From Oricola nitratireducens (GTDB lineage: Bacteria > Pseudomonadota > Alphaproteobacteria > Rhizobiales > Rhizobiaceae): DNA of 64,000 nucleotides. A program made the translations under genes and the position numbers. Every line of letters begins with the position of its first letter. The stretch's first letter is position 1. The notes under the pieces were generated by a model, which ran no database searches, was not told the origin of the DNA, and saw only the letters and a list, made by a program, of their open reading frames with translations. The stretch covers positions 43,228 through 107,227 of the forward strand of contig NZ_JACZCS010000029.1 in NCBI RefSeq assembly GCF_014904745.1, read 5' to 3'. Positions 42,840 through 51,353 of this stretch are shown here, piece by piece.

Positions 42840-43880
42840 TCAGGCAACCTTGACGAGCGTCTTTCCGAAATTCTTTCCGTCGAGCATCCGCAGAAACGCG
42901 TCGGGCGCGTTCTCGAGGCCCTCGGTGACATCCTCGCGGTAGGCGATCTTGCCGGCACGGACAAGCGGCCCGACCTCGGCGAGGAATTCGCCGAAGCGGT
43001 CGAAATGATCCGAAATGATGAAGCCACTCACGGTAAGCCGGTTGACGAGGATGGTTCGCCAGACTTTCGGCAGCCGGTCGGGCCCGTCACTCGCGCCGCC
43101 GCCGAGCGCGCCGGCATTGTACCAGGCGACCATGCCGCAGATCGGGATCCGCCCGCCGACATTCATCAGCGGCAGCACGGCCTCCAGCGTCTTGCCGGCA
43201 ACGTTTTCGAAATAGATGTCGACTCCGTCCGGACAGGTGTCCGCCAGGGCGGCGCGCAGCGCGCGGGCATCGGCGGCTGCGCGGTGATCGATACAGGCAT
43301 CGAAGCCGAGCTGCTCGACGGCGAAAGCGCATTTCTCGGCCCCGCCGGCGACGCCGATCGCGCGCAGCCCCTTGTGGCGCGCAAGCTGGCCGACCATCGA
43401 TCCGACCGGGCCCGTCGCCGCGCCGACGACGAGCGTCTCACCCTGTTTGGGACGTCCGATTGTGTTGAATCCGTACCAGCCGGTGAAGCCGGGCATTCCG
43501 AGCACGCCCAGCGACGTGGTCACCGGCGCGATCGTCGGATCGACCTTCCTGAGTTCCGCCGCGCGAACGACGCCATGGCTCGCCCAGCCGAACATGCCCA
43601 TCGCGATGTCGCCGGGCGCGAACCTGTCGGAGCGGCTTTCGATCACTTCACCGACCGCGCCGCCGCCCATCTGCTCGTCGACCTTGACGGGCGTCGCGTA
43701 GGATTTCGCATCGTCCATCCGGCCGCGCATATAGGGATCGAGCGACATCCAGAGGACGCGCAACAGCACCTCACCCTCGCCGGGGCGCGGCATCGCCACG
43801 CGCTCCAGGCGGAAGTTCTCCGGCCCGGGACGGCCCTCGGGACGCTTGGCAAGTACAATCCTCTGCATTTCATCGGGCAT
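42840..43880 (-). CDS. NADP-dependent oxidoreductase, zinc-free MDR (PTGR/CurA-like)
   Basis: 346 aa medium-chain reductase of the leukotriene B4 dehydrogenase/2-alkenal reductase branch. PYMRGRM near the N-terminus, GMPGFTGWYGF, the Rossmann region VVGAATGPVGSMVGQLA, and the VDIYFENVAGKTL motif are typical. It has no zinc cysteines. Such enzymes reduce alpha,beta-unsaturated ketones or aldehydes with NADPH. GGAGGA is close ahead of ATG 43880. It lies 41 bases upstream of the acyl-CoA dehydrogenase on the same strand. Confidence 0.87.
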   Translation of the reverse strand: MPDEMQRIVLAKRPEGRPGPENFRLERVAMPRPGEGEVLLRVLWMSLDPYMRGRMDDAKSYATPVKVDEQMGGGAVGEVIESRSDRFAPGDIAMGMFGWASHGVVRAAELRKVDPTIAPVTTSLGVLGMPGFTGWYGFNTIGRPKQGETLVVGAATGPVGSMVGQLARHKGLRAIGVAGGAEKCAFAVEQLGFDACIDHRAAADARALRAALADTCPDGVDIYFENVAGKTLEAVLPLMNVGGRIPICGMVAWYNAGALGGGASDGPDRLPKVWRTILVNRLTVSGFIISDHFDRFGEFLAEVGPLVRAGKIAYREDVTEGLENAPDAFLRMLDGKNFGKTLVKVA

Positions 43881-43939
43881 GAAGTTCCTCCGCTTTGCCA
43901 AGTGCTGTCCAGGCAAGAGTGTTACCCGCATTCTTCCCG

Positions 43940-44710
43940 CTAGGCGATGGTTACGCCACCGTCGGCGACGATTACCTGCCCGGTAATGAAGCTTGCCGCG
44001 GGCGAGGCAAGAAACGCGGCGACCGGGCCGATCTCTTCGGGTAGTCCGATGCGGCGCAAGGGCGTGTTTTTCGTCCGCTGGACGAGGTTGTTCTCGTCCT
44101 CCCAAAGCGCGCGGGCGAAATCGGTCTTCACGAGGCCCGGCGCGATGCAGTTCACGCGCACATTGGCCGGCCCGTGCTCGACCGCGAGATTGCGCGCCAG
44201 CGCGAAGTCGGCCGCCTTGGAAATCCCGTATCCGCCGATGACCGGATTGCCGCGCATGCCGGCAATCGAGGAGATGATGACGATCGCGCCGCCGCCCTTC
44301 TCCTTCATCGCCGGGATCACCCGGTTGCAGAGCCACAGATTGCTCTTGACGTTCGATCCCATGATCTTGTCGAAGGCTTCGTCGGTCAGGTCTCCGAGCG
44401 GTCCGTAGGCGGGATTGACCGCGGCATTGCAGACGAGGATATCCGGAGCACCGAAGACATTTTCCGTCCCGGCGATCAGGCCTTCGACCTCCGGCTTGTG
44501 CGAGATGTTGCAGGGGATGACGGCCGCTTCGCCGCCATTCTTGCGGACGGCCTCGGCGACCGGTTCGCAGGCTTCCGCCTTACGCGACGAGACGACGACC
44601 TTCGCCCCGAGCCCGGCCATCGTTTCGGCAATCGCCCGGCCGATGCCGCGGCTCGACCCGGTGATGACGGCGATCTTTCCGTCGAGTGAGAATGGCATTG
44701 CAGGCATCAT
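43940..44710 (-). CDS. short-chain dehydrogenase/reductase (SDR)
   Basis: 256 aa. TGSSRGIG (about 18-25), CNAAVNPAYG, catalytic Ser in IISSIAGMRG, YGISK, and a DGGVTIA ending. The NSRK-like SSRKAE after strand two suggests NADP(H). GGGA lies 7 bases ahead of ATG 44710; a second ATG follows at 44707. First gene of the minus-strand unit that continues with the MDR reductase, acyl-CoA dehydrogenase, phosphatase and kinase. Confidence 0.86.
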   Translation of the reverse strand: MMPAMPFSLDGKIAVITGSSRGIGRAIAETMAGLGAKVVVSSRKAEACEPVAEAVRKNGGEAAVIPCNISHKPEVEGLIAGTENVFGAPDILVCNAAVNPAYGPLGDLTDEAFDKIMGSNVKSNLWLCNRVIPAMKEKGGGAIVIISSIAGMRGNPVIGGYGISKAADFALARNLAVEHGPANVRVNCIAPGLVKTDFARALWEDENNLVQRTKNTPLRRIGLPEEIGPVAAFLASPAASFITGQVIVADGGVTIA

Positions 44711-45058
44711 CGTCTGTCCCTTTCTATTGCCGGTCCCGACCGCATGATTACCGCAAATTCGCCATGCTGTCGGCACCCTCTGTGGAGGAAGAATTACGAA
44801 GATCCAGTCCAGGAATTTACCGGCCTGCGACCCTGAAAATCCTTGCGCGAATTCCCATATTCGGGGCCGGACGAGATTCGCGCTGTGAGCCCTGAAGAAA
44901 ACGGGTATCAGCCATGTGAAATACGCATAGGCGGCGACTTGGTTTTGTCTTGAATGTGCACAATATTTATGCGAATGGCGCGTAATTGACGGGCATCGCG
45001 AAACAAACCGCGATCCGTCGATTTCACCCAGGTGTCAGAAGTTCAAAAGGAGGCGACC
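44711..45058. other. gene-free divergent stretch
   Basis: 348 bases between the SDR gene and the small membrane peptide gene. A weak sigma-70 pattern, TTGTCT (44945-44950), 17 bases, TATGCG (44968-44973), faces the peptide gene. Nothing else recognisable. Confidence 0.4.
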
Positions 45059-45178
45059 ATGAACCGCGACGATCTCATCCGCGAATACCGCATGCGTGGC
45101 GCTTCCTGGCCCGCATTGGTCGGCGTCTACGCAGTCATCGTTGGCACGATGGTCCTGTCGGCGATGTCGATGACCTGA
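45059..45178 (+). CDS. 39-residue single-pass membrane peptide
   Basis: ATG at 45059 preceded by AAAAGGAGG with a 6-base spacer, one of the best ribosome binding sites in the window. The peptide has a charged N-terminus (MNRDDLIREYRMRG) and one hydrophobic segment (about residues 16-36, WPALVGVYAVIVGTMVLSA). It is followed by a 9-bp hairpin at 45186-45208. I do not recognise the family. Its orientation is opposite to both flanking operons, so it has its own promoter. Strong translation signals support a real gene. Confidence 0.65.
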   Translation: MNRDDLIREYRMRGASWPALVGVYAVIVGTMVLSAMSMT

Positions 45179-45185
45179 TGGGTCT

Positions 45186-45208
45186 GGACGCGCCAAACCG
45201 GCGCGTCC
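45186..45208 (+). terminator. hairpin after the small membrane peptide gene
   Basis: GGACGCGCC, five-base loop, GGCGCGTCC: a perfect 9-bp stem 7 bases after the stop codon, without a U-run. A second hairpin, CCCTTCGC/GCGAAGGG (45237-45258), follows and lies just after the stop of the convergent ABC ATPase gene. Confidence 0.5.
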
Positions 45209-45264
45209 GTACATCTCATATCATCTTATGACGATGCCCTTCGCGCTCGTGCGAAGGGTGATCT

Positions 45265-46923
45265 CTAGACATCGGCCGCCTCTCCGACATTGTCGACGCC
45301 GCGCTCCTCGAGCAGCGTGGTCAGCCAGTTCGGATCCATCTCCGGCACCGATGACAACAACAGGTCGGTATAGGCGTGGTGCGGAGGCTGGAACATCTCC
45401 TCCTTCGGTCCCTGCTCGACAACCTTGCCCCTCTGCATGACCACGACTTCGTCGGCGATTGATCGCACCGTTGCCAGATCGTGGGTAATGAACATGTAGG
45501 CCAGGTTCAGTTCCTTCTGCAGGCGGTCGAGAAGCCGCAGGATACCCTCGGCGACCAGTTGGTCGAGCGCACTCGTGACCTCGTCGCATATGATGAAGGT
45601 CGGTTCGGCCGCGAGCGCGCGGGCGATGCCGATCCGCTGCTTCTGTCCGCCGGACAATTCGGGCGGGTAGCGGTTGTAGTATTTCGAGGGTTCGAGCTCG
45701 ATGAGATCGAGCAATTCATCAACCCTGTTCTTCAGCGCCGCGCCATGCAATCCGCTGTAGAACCGCGCCGGCCGGCCGATAATCTCGCTGATCTTGACCT
45801 TGGGATTCAGCGCCGTGTCGGCCATTTGGTAGATCATCTGCGCCTGGCGCAACTGGTCCTTGGTGCGGTTCTTGTAACTCGGCGGAAGGGCCTCGCCCTT
45901 GAACAGGATCTGCCCCTTGGTGGGGGGCAGAAGTCCCGTGATGCAGCGTGCGGTGGTCGACTTGCCCGAACCCGATTCGCCCACAACCGCGACGGTCATC
46001 CCCTCATAAATATCGAACGAGACGTCTTCGAGCACCTTCGTGTCGCCATAGGCGGCGTCGATGTTCTGAACCGAGACGACCGGCACGGCATCTCCACCGG
46101 GGCGCAACTTCTGCGGGCGCTGGAAGCTGCGCACGGCCCAGAGGCTCTTGGTGTAGTCCTCCTTGGGATTCTCCAGCATCTCCACCGTCGAGGCTTCCTC
46201 GACTTCGTTGCCCTTCAGCAGCACCTTGATCGTATCGGCCATCTGGGCGACGACCGCCAGATCGTGCGTGATGTAGATCGCCGCCGTGTTGAACTGGTCA
46301 ACAATGTCGCGGATTGCCGCGAGGACCTCGATCTGGGTCGTCACGTCGAGAGCCGTAGTCGGCTCGTCGAATATGATGAGATCCGGTCGGCAGGCCATCG
46401 CCATCGCCGTCATGGCGCGCTGCAACTGGCCGCCGGACACCTGGTGCGGATAGCGGAAGCCGATTTCGGTTGGATTGGGCAGCCGCAACCGCTCGTAGAG
46501 CTGCATCGCGTCTTCCTGCGCATCCAGACGCTTCGAGATCCGGTACTGGATCGGCGCCTCGGTGTGCTGGTCGATGATCTTGTGCGCCGGATTGAACGAG
46601 GCCGCGGCGGACTGGGCCACATACGCGATCCGCGAGCCGCGCAAGGCCCTCAGATCCGATTCCGGCGTCGTCGTCAGCTCCATTCCGTCGAACTCGATCG
46701 AGCCGCCGGAAATACGGCAACCGTCGCGGGCGAATCCCATCGCGGCAAGCCCGATGGTGGACTTGCCGGCGCCGGATTCGCCGATCAGGCCGAGGACCTC
46801 GCCCCGATGCAGCGTCAGGTCGATGCCGTGGACGATCTCGATCCATTTCTCGTCCGAATACCCCTCGATCCGCAGATCCTTGATGTTGAGGAGGATATCT
46901 TTCTTCTGTTTCGTCGTCGTCAT
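45265..46923 (-). CDS. dipeptide/oligopeptide-type ABC transporter, two ATPases fused (DppD-DppF)
   Basis: 552 aa with two complete ATPase domains. First: GESGAGKST at about 44, VSGGQLQRAMTAMA, LIIFDEPTTALD. Second: GESGSGKST at about 310, LSGGQKQRIGIARAL, FIICDEVTSALD. Both keep all motifs, so both ATP sites look active. It powers the importer formed by the two permeases upstream. AAGGAAT precedes the ATG; only 4 bases separate it from the permease stop. Such fusions are also known in GsiA. Confidence 0.9.
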   Translation of the reverse strand: MTTTKQKKDILLNIKDLRIEGYSDEKWIEIVHGIDLTLHRGEVLGLIGESGAGKSTIGLAAMGFARDGCRISGGSIEFDGMELTTTPESDLRALRGSRIAYVAQSAAASFNPAHKIIDQHTEAPIQYRISKRLDAQEDAMQLYERLRLPNPTEIGFRYPHQVSGGQLQRAMTAMAMACRPDLIIFDEPTTALDVTTQIEVLAAIRDIVDQFNTAAIYITHDLAVVAQMADTIKVLLKGNEVEEASTVEMLENPKEDYTKSLWAVRSFQRPQKLRPGGDAVPVVSVQNIDAAYGDTKVLEDVSFDIYEGMTVAVVGESGSGKSTTARCITGLLPPTKGQILFKGEALPPSYKNRTKDQLRQAQMIYQMADTALNPKVKISEIIGRPARFYSGLHGAALKNRVDELLDLIELEPSKYYNRYPPELSGGQKQRIGIARALAAEPTFIICDEVTSALDQLVAEGILRLLDRLQKELNLAYMFITHDLATVRSIADEVVVMQRGKVVEQGPKEEMFQPPHHAYTDLLLSSVPEMDPNWLTTLLEERGVDNVGEAADV

Positions 46924-46927
46924 CTGA

Positions 46928-47989
46928 TTATTCCTTCAATCCGGAGGAACGATAGAGCATCCAGTCGACCACGAAGTTGACCGACACGGTCAGCAACGCG
47001 ATCGCAGCCGCCGGGATCAATGGCGTCATGTCGCCGAACGAGATCAGGGTGGCGTTCTCGCGCACCATCGAGCCCCAGTCGGCCGTCGGCGGCTGAATGC
47101 CGAGCCCGAGGAAGGACAGCCCCGCGATCAGAAGGAACACGAAGCAGAACTCCAGGCCAAATTCGGCGATCAGCGGAGCGGTCGAGTTCGGCAGGATTTC
47201 GCGCCGGATCAGGTACCACGTCCCCTCGCCGCGCAGCTTTGCCGCCTCGATGTAATCCATCACGACCACATTGCCCGCCACCGCGCGGGAAAGACGAAAC
47301 ACTCTCGGCGAATAGATGACGGCGACAACGACCACGATCACGGCAAGATTGGTGCCGAAGATACTCAGGATCAGCAGCGCGAAGATCAGCGAAGGCACCG
47401 ACATGATCACATCGGCGATACGCCCCAGGAGCTGGTCGAACCAGCCTCCCTTCGTTGCCGCGAAGAGACCGCCAATCGCCCCCATGAAGAACGCCAGCAG
47501 CGTGGCGATGAGCGCGAGGCCGACGGAGTTGCGCGCTCCGAAGATGATCCGGCTGAACATGTCGCGGCCCAGCTGGTCGGCGCCGAGCAGCATGGTTTCG
47601 TCCGGCGGCGCGAAGGCCGACGCGATTACCTGGGACTCGCCATGCGGAGCGATGATCGGCGCGAATATGCCGGCGATCGCATAGGTGAAAATGACGAACA
47701 TCCCGAATGAGGCGGTCAGCGGCGCGGTCTTGATTTCCTTGGCCGTTTCCCTCGGCAGGATGATGACAAGGAATTCCCGGAACGCGTATGACGTGCCGGC
47801 CGCGAGCGCGAGGGCGCCGGCGGCAAGCGTGACCGTCCAAAGTGCCGATACGCCGCCGATGATCCCCATGATGAAGGACGCAAGCGTCAGCGAGAACAGC
47901 AACATGAAGGGCGTGCGCTGCTTGTAATAGGCGGCAAGGCAGGACAGGCCGATGAGAAGGGCGTAATAGCCAACGACAAAATAGCTCAT
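46928..47989 (-). CDS. dipeptide/oligopeptide-type ABC transporter permease (DppC family)
   Basis: 353 aa inner-membrane permease. The LLGADQLGRDMFSRIIFGARNS motif (about 145-166) is characteristic of DppC/OppC, and the EAA loop is at AAKLRGEGTWYLIRREILPN. Compared with usual DppC (about 290-300 aa) there is an N-terminal extension with three or four extra hydrophobic segments (residues 1-90). AGGGG lies ahead of the ATG. Partner of the DppB-type permease. Confidence 0.88.
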   Translation of the reverse strand: MSYFVVGYYALLIGLSCLAAYYKQRTPFMLLFSLTLASFIMGIIGGVSALWTVTLAAGALALAAGTSYAFREFLVIILPRETAKEIKTAPLTASFGMFVIFTYAIAGIFAPIIAPHGESQVIASAFAPPDETMLLGADQLGRDMFSRIIFGARNSVGLALIATLLAFFMGAIGGLFAATKGGWFDQLLGRIADVIMSVPSLIFALLILSIFGTNLAVIVVVVAVIYSPRVFRLSRAVAGNVVVMDYIEAAKLRGEGTWYLIRREILPNSTAPLIAEFGLEFCFVFLLIAGLSFLGLGIQPPTADWGSMVRENATLISFGDMTPLIPAAAIALLTVSVNFVVDWMLYRSSGLKE

Positions 47990-47999
47990 GACCTGCCCC

Positions 48000-48959
48000 T
48001 CACTTCGGATGCCGCAGACGCGGGTTGGTCAGGATAGAACCGACATCGGCTGCCAGATTGAGCAGGATGAAGGTTGCCGCGAAAATCAGACAACAGGCCT
48101 GGACCACCGGGAAGTCACGCTTGCTGACCGCGTCGACAAGCAACTGGCCGACGCCCGGATAGACGAACACCACCTCGACCAAGACAACGCCGGTAATGAG
48201 GTATGCGAGGTTCAGCGCCACGACGTTGATGATCGGCGCCCAGGCATTGGGCAGCGCGTGACGCACGATCACCTTCCATGGCGGAACGCCCTTGAGCCTC
48301 GCCATCTCGATATAGGGAGAGGCAAGCAGGTTGATGATCGCGGCCCTCGTCATGCGCATCATGTGCGCCGTGACCACAAGAACCAGCGTCAGCGCGGGCA
48401 AGAACGATCGGTAAAGCAGGTCGCCGAAACTCATGCCGTGACTCAGACTGGCGATGGCCGGAAACATGCTCGTTTTCACCGAAAGATATAATATGAGGAT
48501 ATATCCGAGGAAGAATTCCGGTGATGATATCGATGTTAGCGTCAGCACGTTGGCGACCCGGTCGAACACCGTGTTGCGCAACAGTGCCACGATGATGCCG
48601 AGGATAATCGCCAACGGCACCGCGATCACTGCGGCGTAGGCGGCAAGGAACAGCGTATTCCTGAAGCGCGGCCCGATCGCCGCGCTGACGCGTTCGCCGG
48701 AAACCAGCGAAACGCCGAAATCACCCTGCACAGCGCCGCTAAGCCATTCGACGTAACGCACCGGCGCAGGCCGGTCGAGGCCGAGTTGCTCTCGCATCGC
48801 GGCAACGGTTTCCTGTGTGGCGCTCTGCCCCAGAACCGCTTCCGCAATATCTCCCGGTAGCAGCTCGACCGCGAAAAAGATCAGGATCGAAACCACAAAA
48901 AGTGTGACAACGCCCAACCCGAGCCGCCTTGCCACGAGTCTCAGGATATCCCCCATCAT
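48000..48959 (-). CDS. dipeptide/oligopeptide-type ABC transporter permease (DppB family)
   Basis: 319 aa with six hydrophobic segments. Landmarks: RLGLGVVTLFVVSILIFFAV at the N-terminus, ELLPGD, the GVSLVSGERV region, and the EAA loop MARLKGVPPWKVIVRHALPNA. Forms the translocation path with the DppC-type protein. GGAGGGAC stands before ATG 48959 and ATG 48956. The 200-base gap before the binding-protein gene (48960-49160) shows no gene. Confidence 0.9.
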   Translation of the reverse strand: MMGDILRLVARRLGLGVVTLFVVSILIFFAVELLPGDIAEAVLGQSATQETVAAMREQLGLDRPAPVRYVEWLSGAVQGDFGVSLVSGERVSAAIGPRFRNTLFLAAYAAVIAVPLAIILGIIVALLRNTVFDRVANVLTLTSISSPEFFLGYILILYLSVKTSMFPAIASLSHGMSFGDLLYRSFLPALTLVLVVTAHMMRMTRAAIINLLASPYIEMARLKGVPPWKVIVRHALPNAWAPIINVVALNLAYLITGVVLVEVVFVYPGVGQLLVDAVSKRDFPVVQACCLIFAATFILLNLAADVGSILTNPRLRHPK

Positions 48960-49160
48960 GTCCCTCCAGGTAGTTCACGCCGACGCGGACGAGTCGGCCG
49001 GAGTGCCAACGTGCTTCGGTTGCCGCCGGCCTGACCAGTCAGTCCTGACCGGTGGCGACCGTTGCCGAGGCTATCATGCAATTCCGGTATCGCGGAACCG
49101 CTCATGATTATTTCGTTCCCGGCGCACGATTTGTGCGCCGGGAACGGACCTGATGCGAAA

Positions 49161-50771
49161 TCAGGAATTGAACCACCAACGGCTTGCCGCGCGAGCGCCG
49201 TCGCACTCCCAACTTGCCGCAAGCTGATCCGGCACACCGACATTCGACCGGTGCGCGTAGACGAAATTGTTGAAGAACGGGATGATGGTGCCGCCATCGT
49301 CACGCATCAGCATGCACATCTCGCGGTACATCTCGGCGCGCAGCGTGTCATCGAGTTCGCCCTTCGCCTGCAGGAGCAGTTCGTTGAAGCGCGGGTTCTT
49401 CCAGTGCGATTCGTTCCAGGCTGCGTCGTCCTTGTAGGCCAGGGTAAACATGACGTCCGGTGTCGGACGCGCGCCCCAGGACACGAGCGTGAACGGCTTC
49501 ACGAGCCAGACATCCGAATAGTAGCCGTCATTGGGCTCGCGGACGACGTTGACCGTGATGCCAGCGGCCTTGGCGTGCTCGGCGTAGAGAACCGCCATGT
49601 CGACCGCGCCGGCATAGACGCTGTCGGCCGTGCTGAGGTTGACCTTCAGTCCTTCTGCGCCGGCCTTCTTGAGAAGCGACTTCGCCTGATCCGGATCGTA
49701 TTCGCGTTGCGGAATATCGTCCGGCCAGTAGGGCTGCGCCGGCGACAGGTGGAAGTCGTTGGCCTTGGTTGCTGCGCCGAAGGTGATCTTTTCGATGATC
49801 TCGTCGCGGTTCATCGCCAGTTTCATGGCGTTGCGGACATCGACATTGTCGAACGGCGCCGTGTCGCAGAACATCGGCATGGTGATAGCCGCAGCCGACG
49901 GCACATTGTCGATGACGATGTTCTTGTCACGCTGCAGCAGCGCCATCGTCTTGAGTTCGACGAGCGACACGCTGTGCACGTCGCCGGTCACCAGCGCGGT
50001 CTGGCGGGCGTTCGGATCGTTCAGAACGAGAATTTCGACCGTGTCGAAATAAGCGCCTTCGCGGTGCCAGCCTTCATGCCTGGAAAGCTTCCACTGAACG
50101 CCGAACTCGCCGCTGTCGATCTTGTAGGGGCCCGTGCCGTCACCGGATTTCCAGTCGATCGTACCGTCGTCATTGGCCGGGCAGATCGCCATGTGGTAGT
50201 CGGTCATCAGCCACGGGAAGTCGGCATTGCCACCTTTCAACGCAACCTTGACCGTATAGTCACCATCCTTGGTGATGTCGGTCACGTCGGTCAGAAGCGC
50301 CTTGGCGGCCGACGTCGTCTTGTCGCCGCGATGGTGGTTGAGCGAGGCAATCACATCATCCGCCGTCAGCTTCTTGCCGCTGTGGAACGTCGCGTTTTTC
50401 GTCAGCTCGAACGTCCATTCCGAGGCGTCGTCACTTGCCGACCAGCTATCGGCGAGGTCCGGTCCAAGCGACCCGTCGCCATTGATCATCGTAAGATAGC
50501 TGCGATGAGTATGGGCGAGGAAGATCATCTGGCGGGTCACATAGGTGCCCGGATCGTGCGTGTCGGACGTGTTGCCGTCATGCAGGCCCCAGCGGAAATT
50601 GCCGCCTTTCTTGGGCTGCGCGGCAGCTTCCTTCGTCCAAAGGCCGGTCGCTGTTGTTGCCGTCACACCGGCAGCCATAGAGTAATGCATGAAGTCCCGG
50701 CGAGAAATTCTTCCGCGTCGAGCTTCCTCGGCAATCTTGTCCAACATATTCTGGTGATATTTCTTCGTCAT
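49161..50771 (-). CDS. dipeptide/opine-type ABC transporter substrate-binding protein, Tat-exported
   Basis: 536 aa SBP_bac_5 protein. The N-terminus has an extended n-region and the Tat motif ISRRDFM, followed by HYSMAAGVTATTATGL and a cleavage site near AAA-Q. The mature part has the RWGLHDG and YKIDSGEFG landmarks of peptide/nickel-type binding proteins. AGAGGA lies 8 bases ahead of ATG 50771. Four-gene operon with permeases and fused ATPase. The ligand could be a peptide, opine or polyamine-like compound; nothing decides. Confidence 0.88.
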   Translation of the reverse strand: MTKKYHQNMLDKIAEEARRGRISRRDFMHYSMAAGVTATTATGLWTKEAAAQPKKGGNFRWGLHDGNTSDTHDPGTYVTRQMIFLAHTHRSYLTMINGDGSLGPDLADSWSASDDASEWTFELTKNATFHSGKKLTADDVIASLNHHRGDKTTSAAKALLTDVTDITKDGDYTVKVALKGGNADFPWLMTDYHMAICPANDDGTIDWKSGDGTGPYKIDSGEFGVQWKLSRHEGWHREGAYFDTVEILVLNDPNARQTALVTGDVHSVSLVELKTMALLQRDKNIVIDNVPSAAAITMPMFCDTAPFDNVDVRNAMKLAMNRDEIIEKITFGAATKANDFHLSPAQPYWPDDIPQREYDPDQAKSLLKKAGAEGLKVNLSTADSVYAGAVDMAVLYAEHAKAAGITVNVVREPNDGYYSDVWLVKPFTLVSWGARPTPDVMFTLAYKDDAAWNESHWKNPRFNELLLQAKGELDDTLRAEMYREMCMLMRDDGGTIIPFFNNFVYAHRSNVGVPDQLAASWECDGARAASRWWFNS

Positions 50772-51353
50772 ATTGCTAATCCTCTGCTGTCCTGTTTCTC
50801 CCATCGAGCACAGTCAGTACTCTGACAAATGACCTCAAAAGGCTCCTCCCAGCCGCGAATTTCTGATGGTCAGAATGCGACAATTTCGCAACTAAACACG
50901 AACATCTTGCGAGTTCTACCCGTCGAGCAGGATTTTCCAATCAACCGGCTCGGCCCAAGCATTGGCGTTGCCGGTGCATTCGCGGCGAAATCCCCAGCAA
51001 TAAAAGGGAGTTAGCGCACTCCGGAAATTCACGATCTCCAGTCGGGACGGAGCACGGTTCCGAGGAGTCATCCCGCATCGGCAGCGCTTGGAAGCGCAAA
51101 TTCGAAGCGCTTTGGACCTTGTCGAAAGGCGACTGCGACTCCGCCATGACCGTATTCGCGGAGGGCTCCGACGAACCGGCCCGGGCTCGGGCCCGCCGCG
51201 CACCGCAAGTCAAATCAAAGCAAAAGGCCGGCAACCGCTATTTGACACTTGCGGTAGCTTCCGTAACGTCAAGATTCCGGGGACATTCTGTCGTTCGCAT
51301 GTCTGGCCTCGAGGCGCGCCGGAAAGCTTGCCGACGACGGCGGGAGGATATCG
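50772..51353. other. gene-free divergent stretch with small palindromes
   Basis: 582 bases between the divergent binding-protein and channel genes. It holds the perfect inverted repeats TTCTGATGGTCAGAA (50861-50875) and TGCGACAATTTCGCA (50876-50890), possible operator sites for the importer operon. No tRNA or convincing gene; open frames in it lack ribosome binding sites. Confidence 0.45.

Noticed and set aside
49062..50825. A 587-codon open frame on the plus strand
   Set aside because: Antisense shadow of the Tat-exported peptide-type binding protein gene; arginine/valine-rich, no ribosome binding site.
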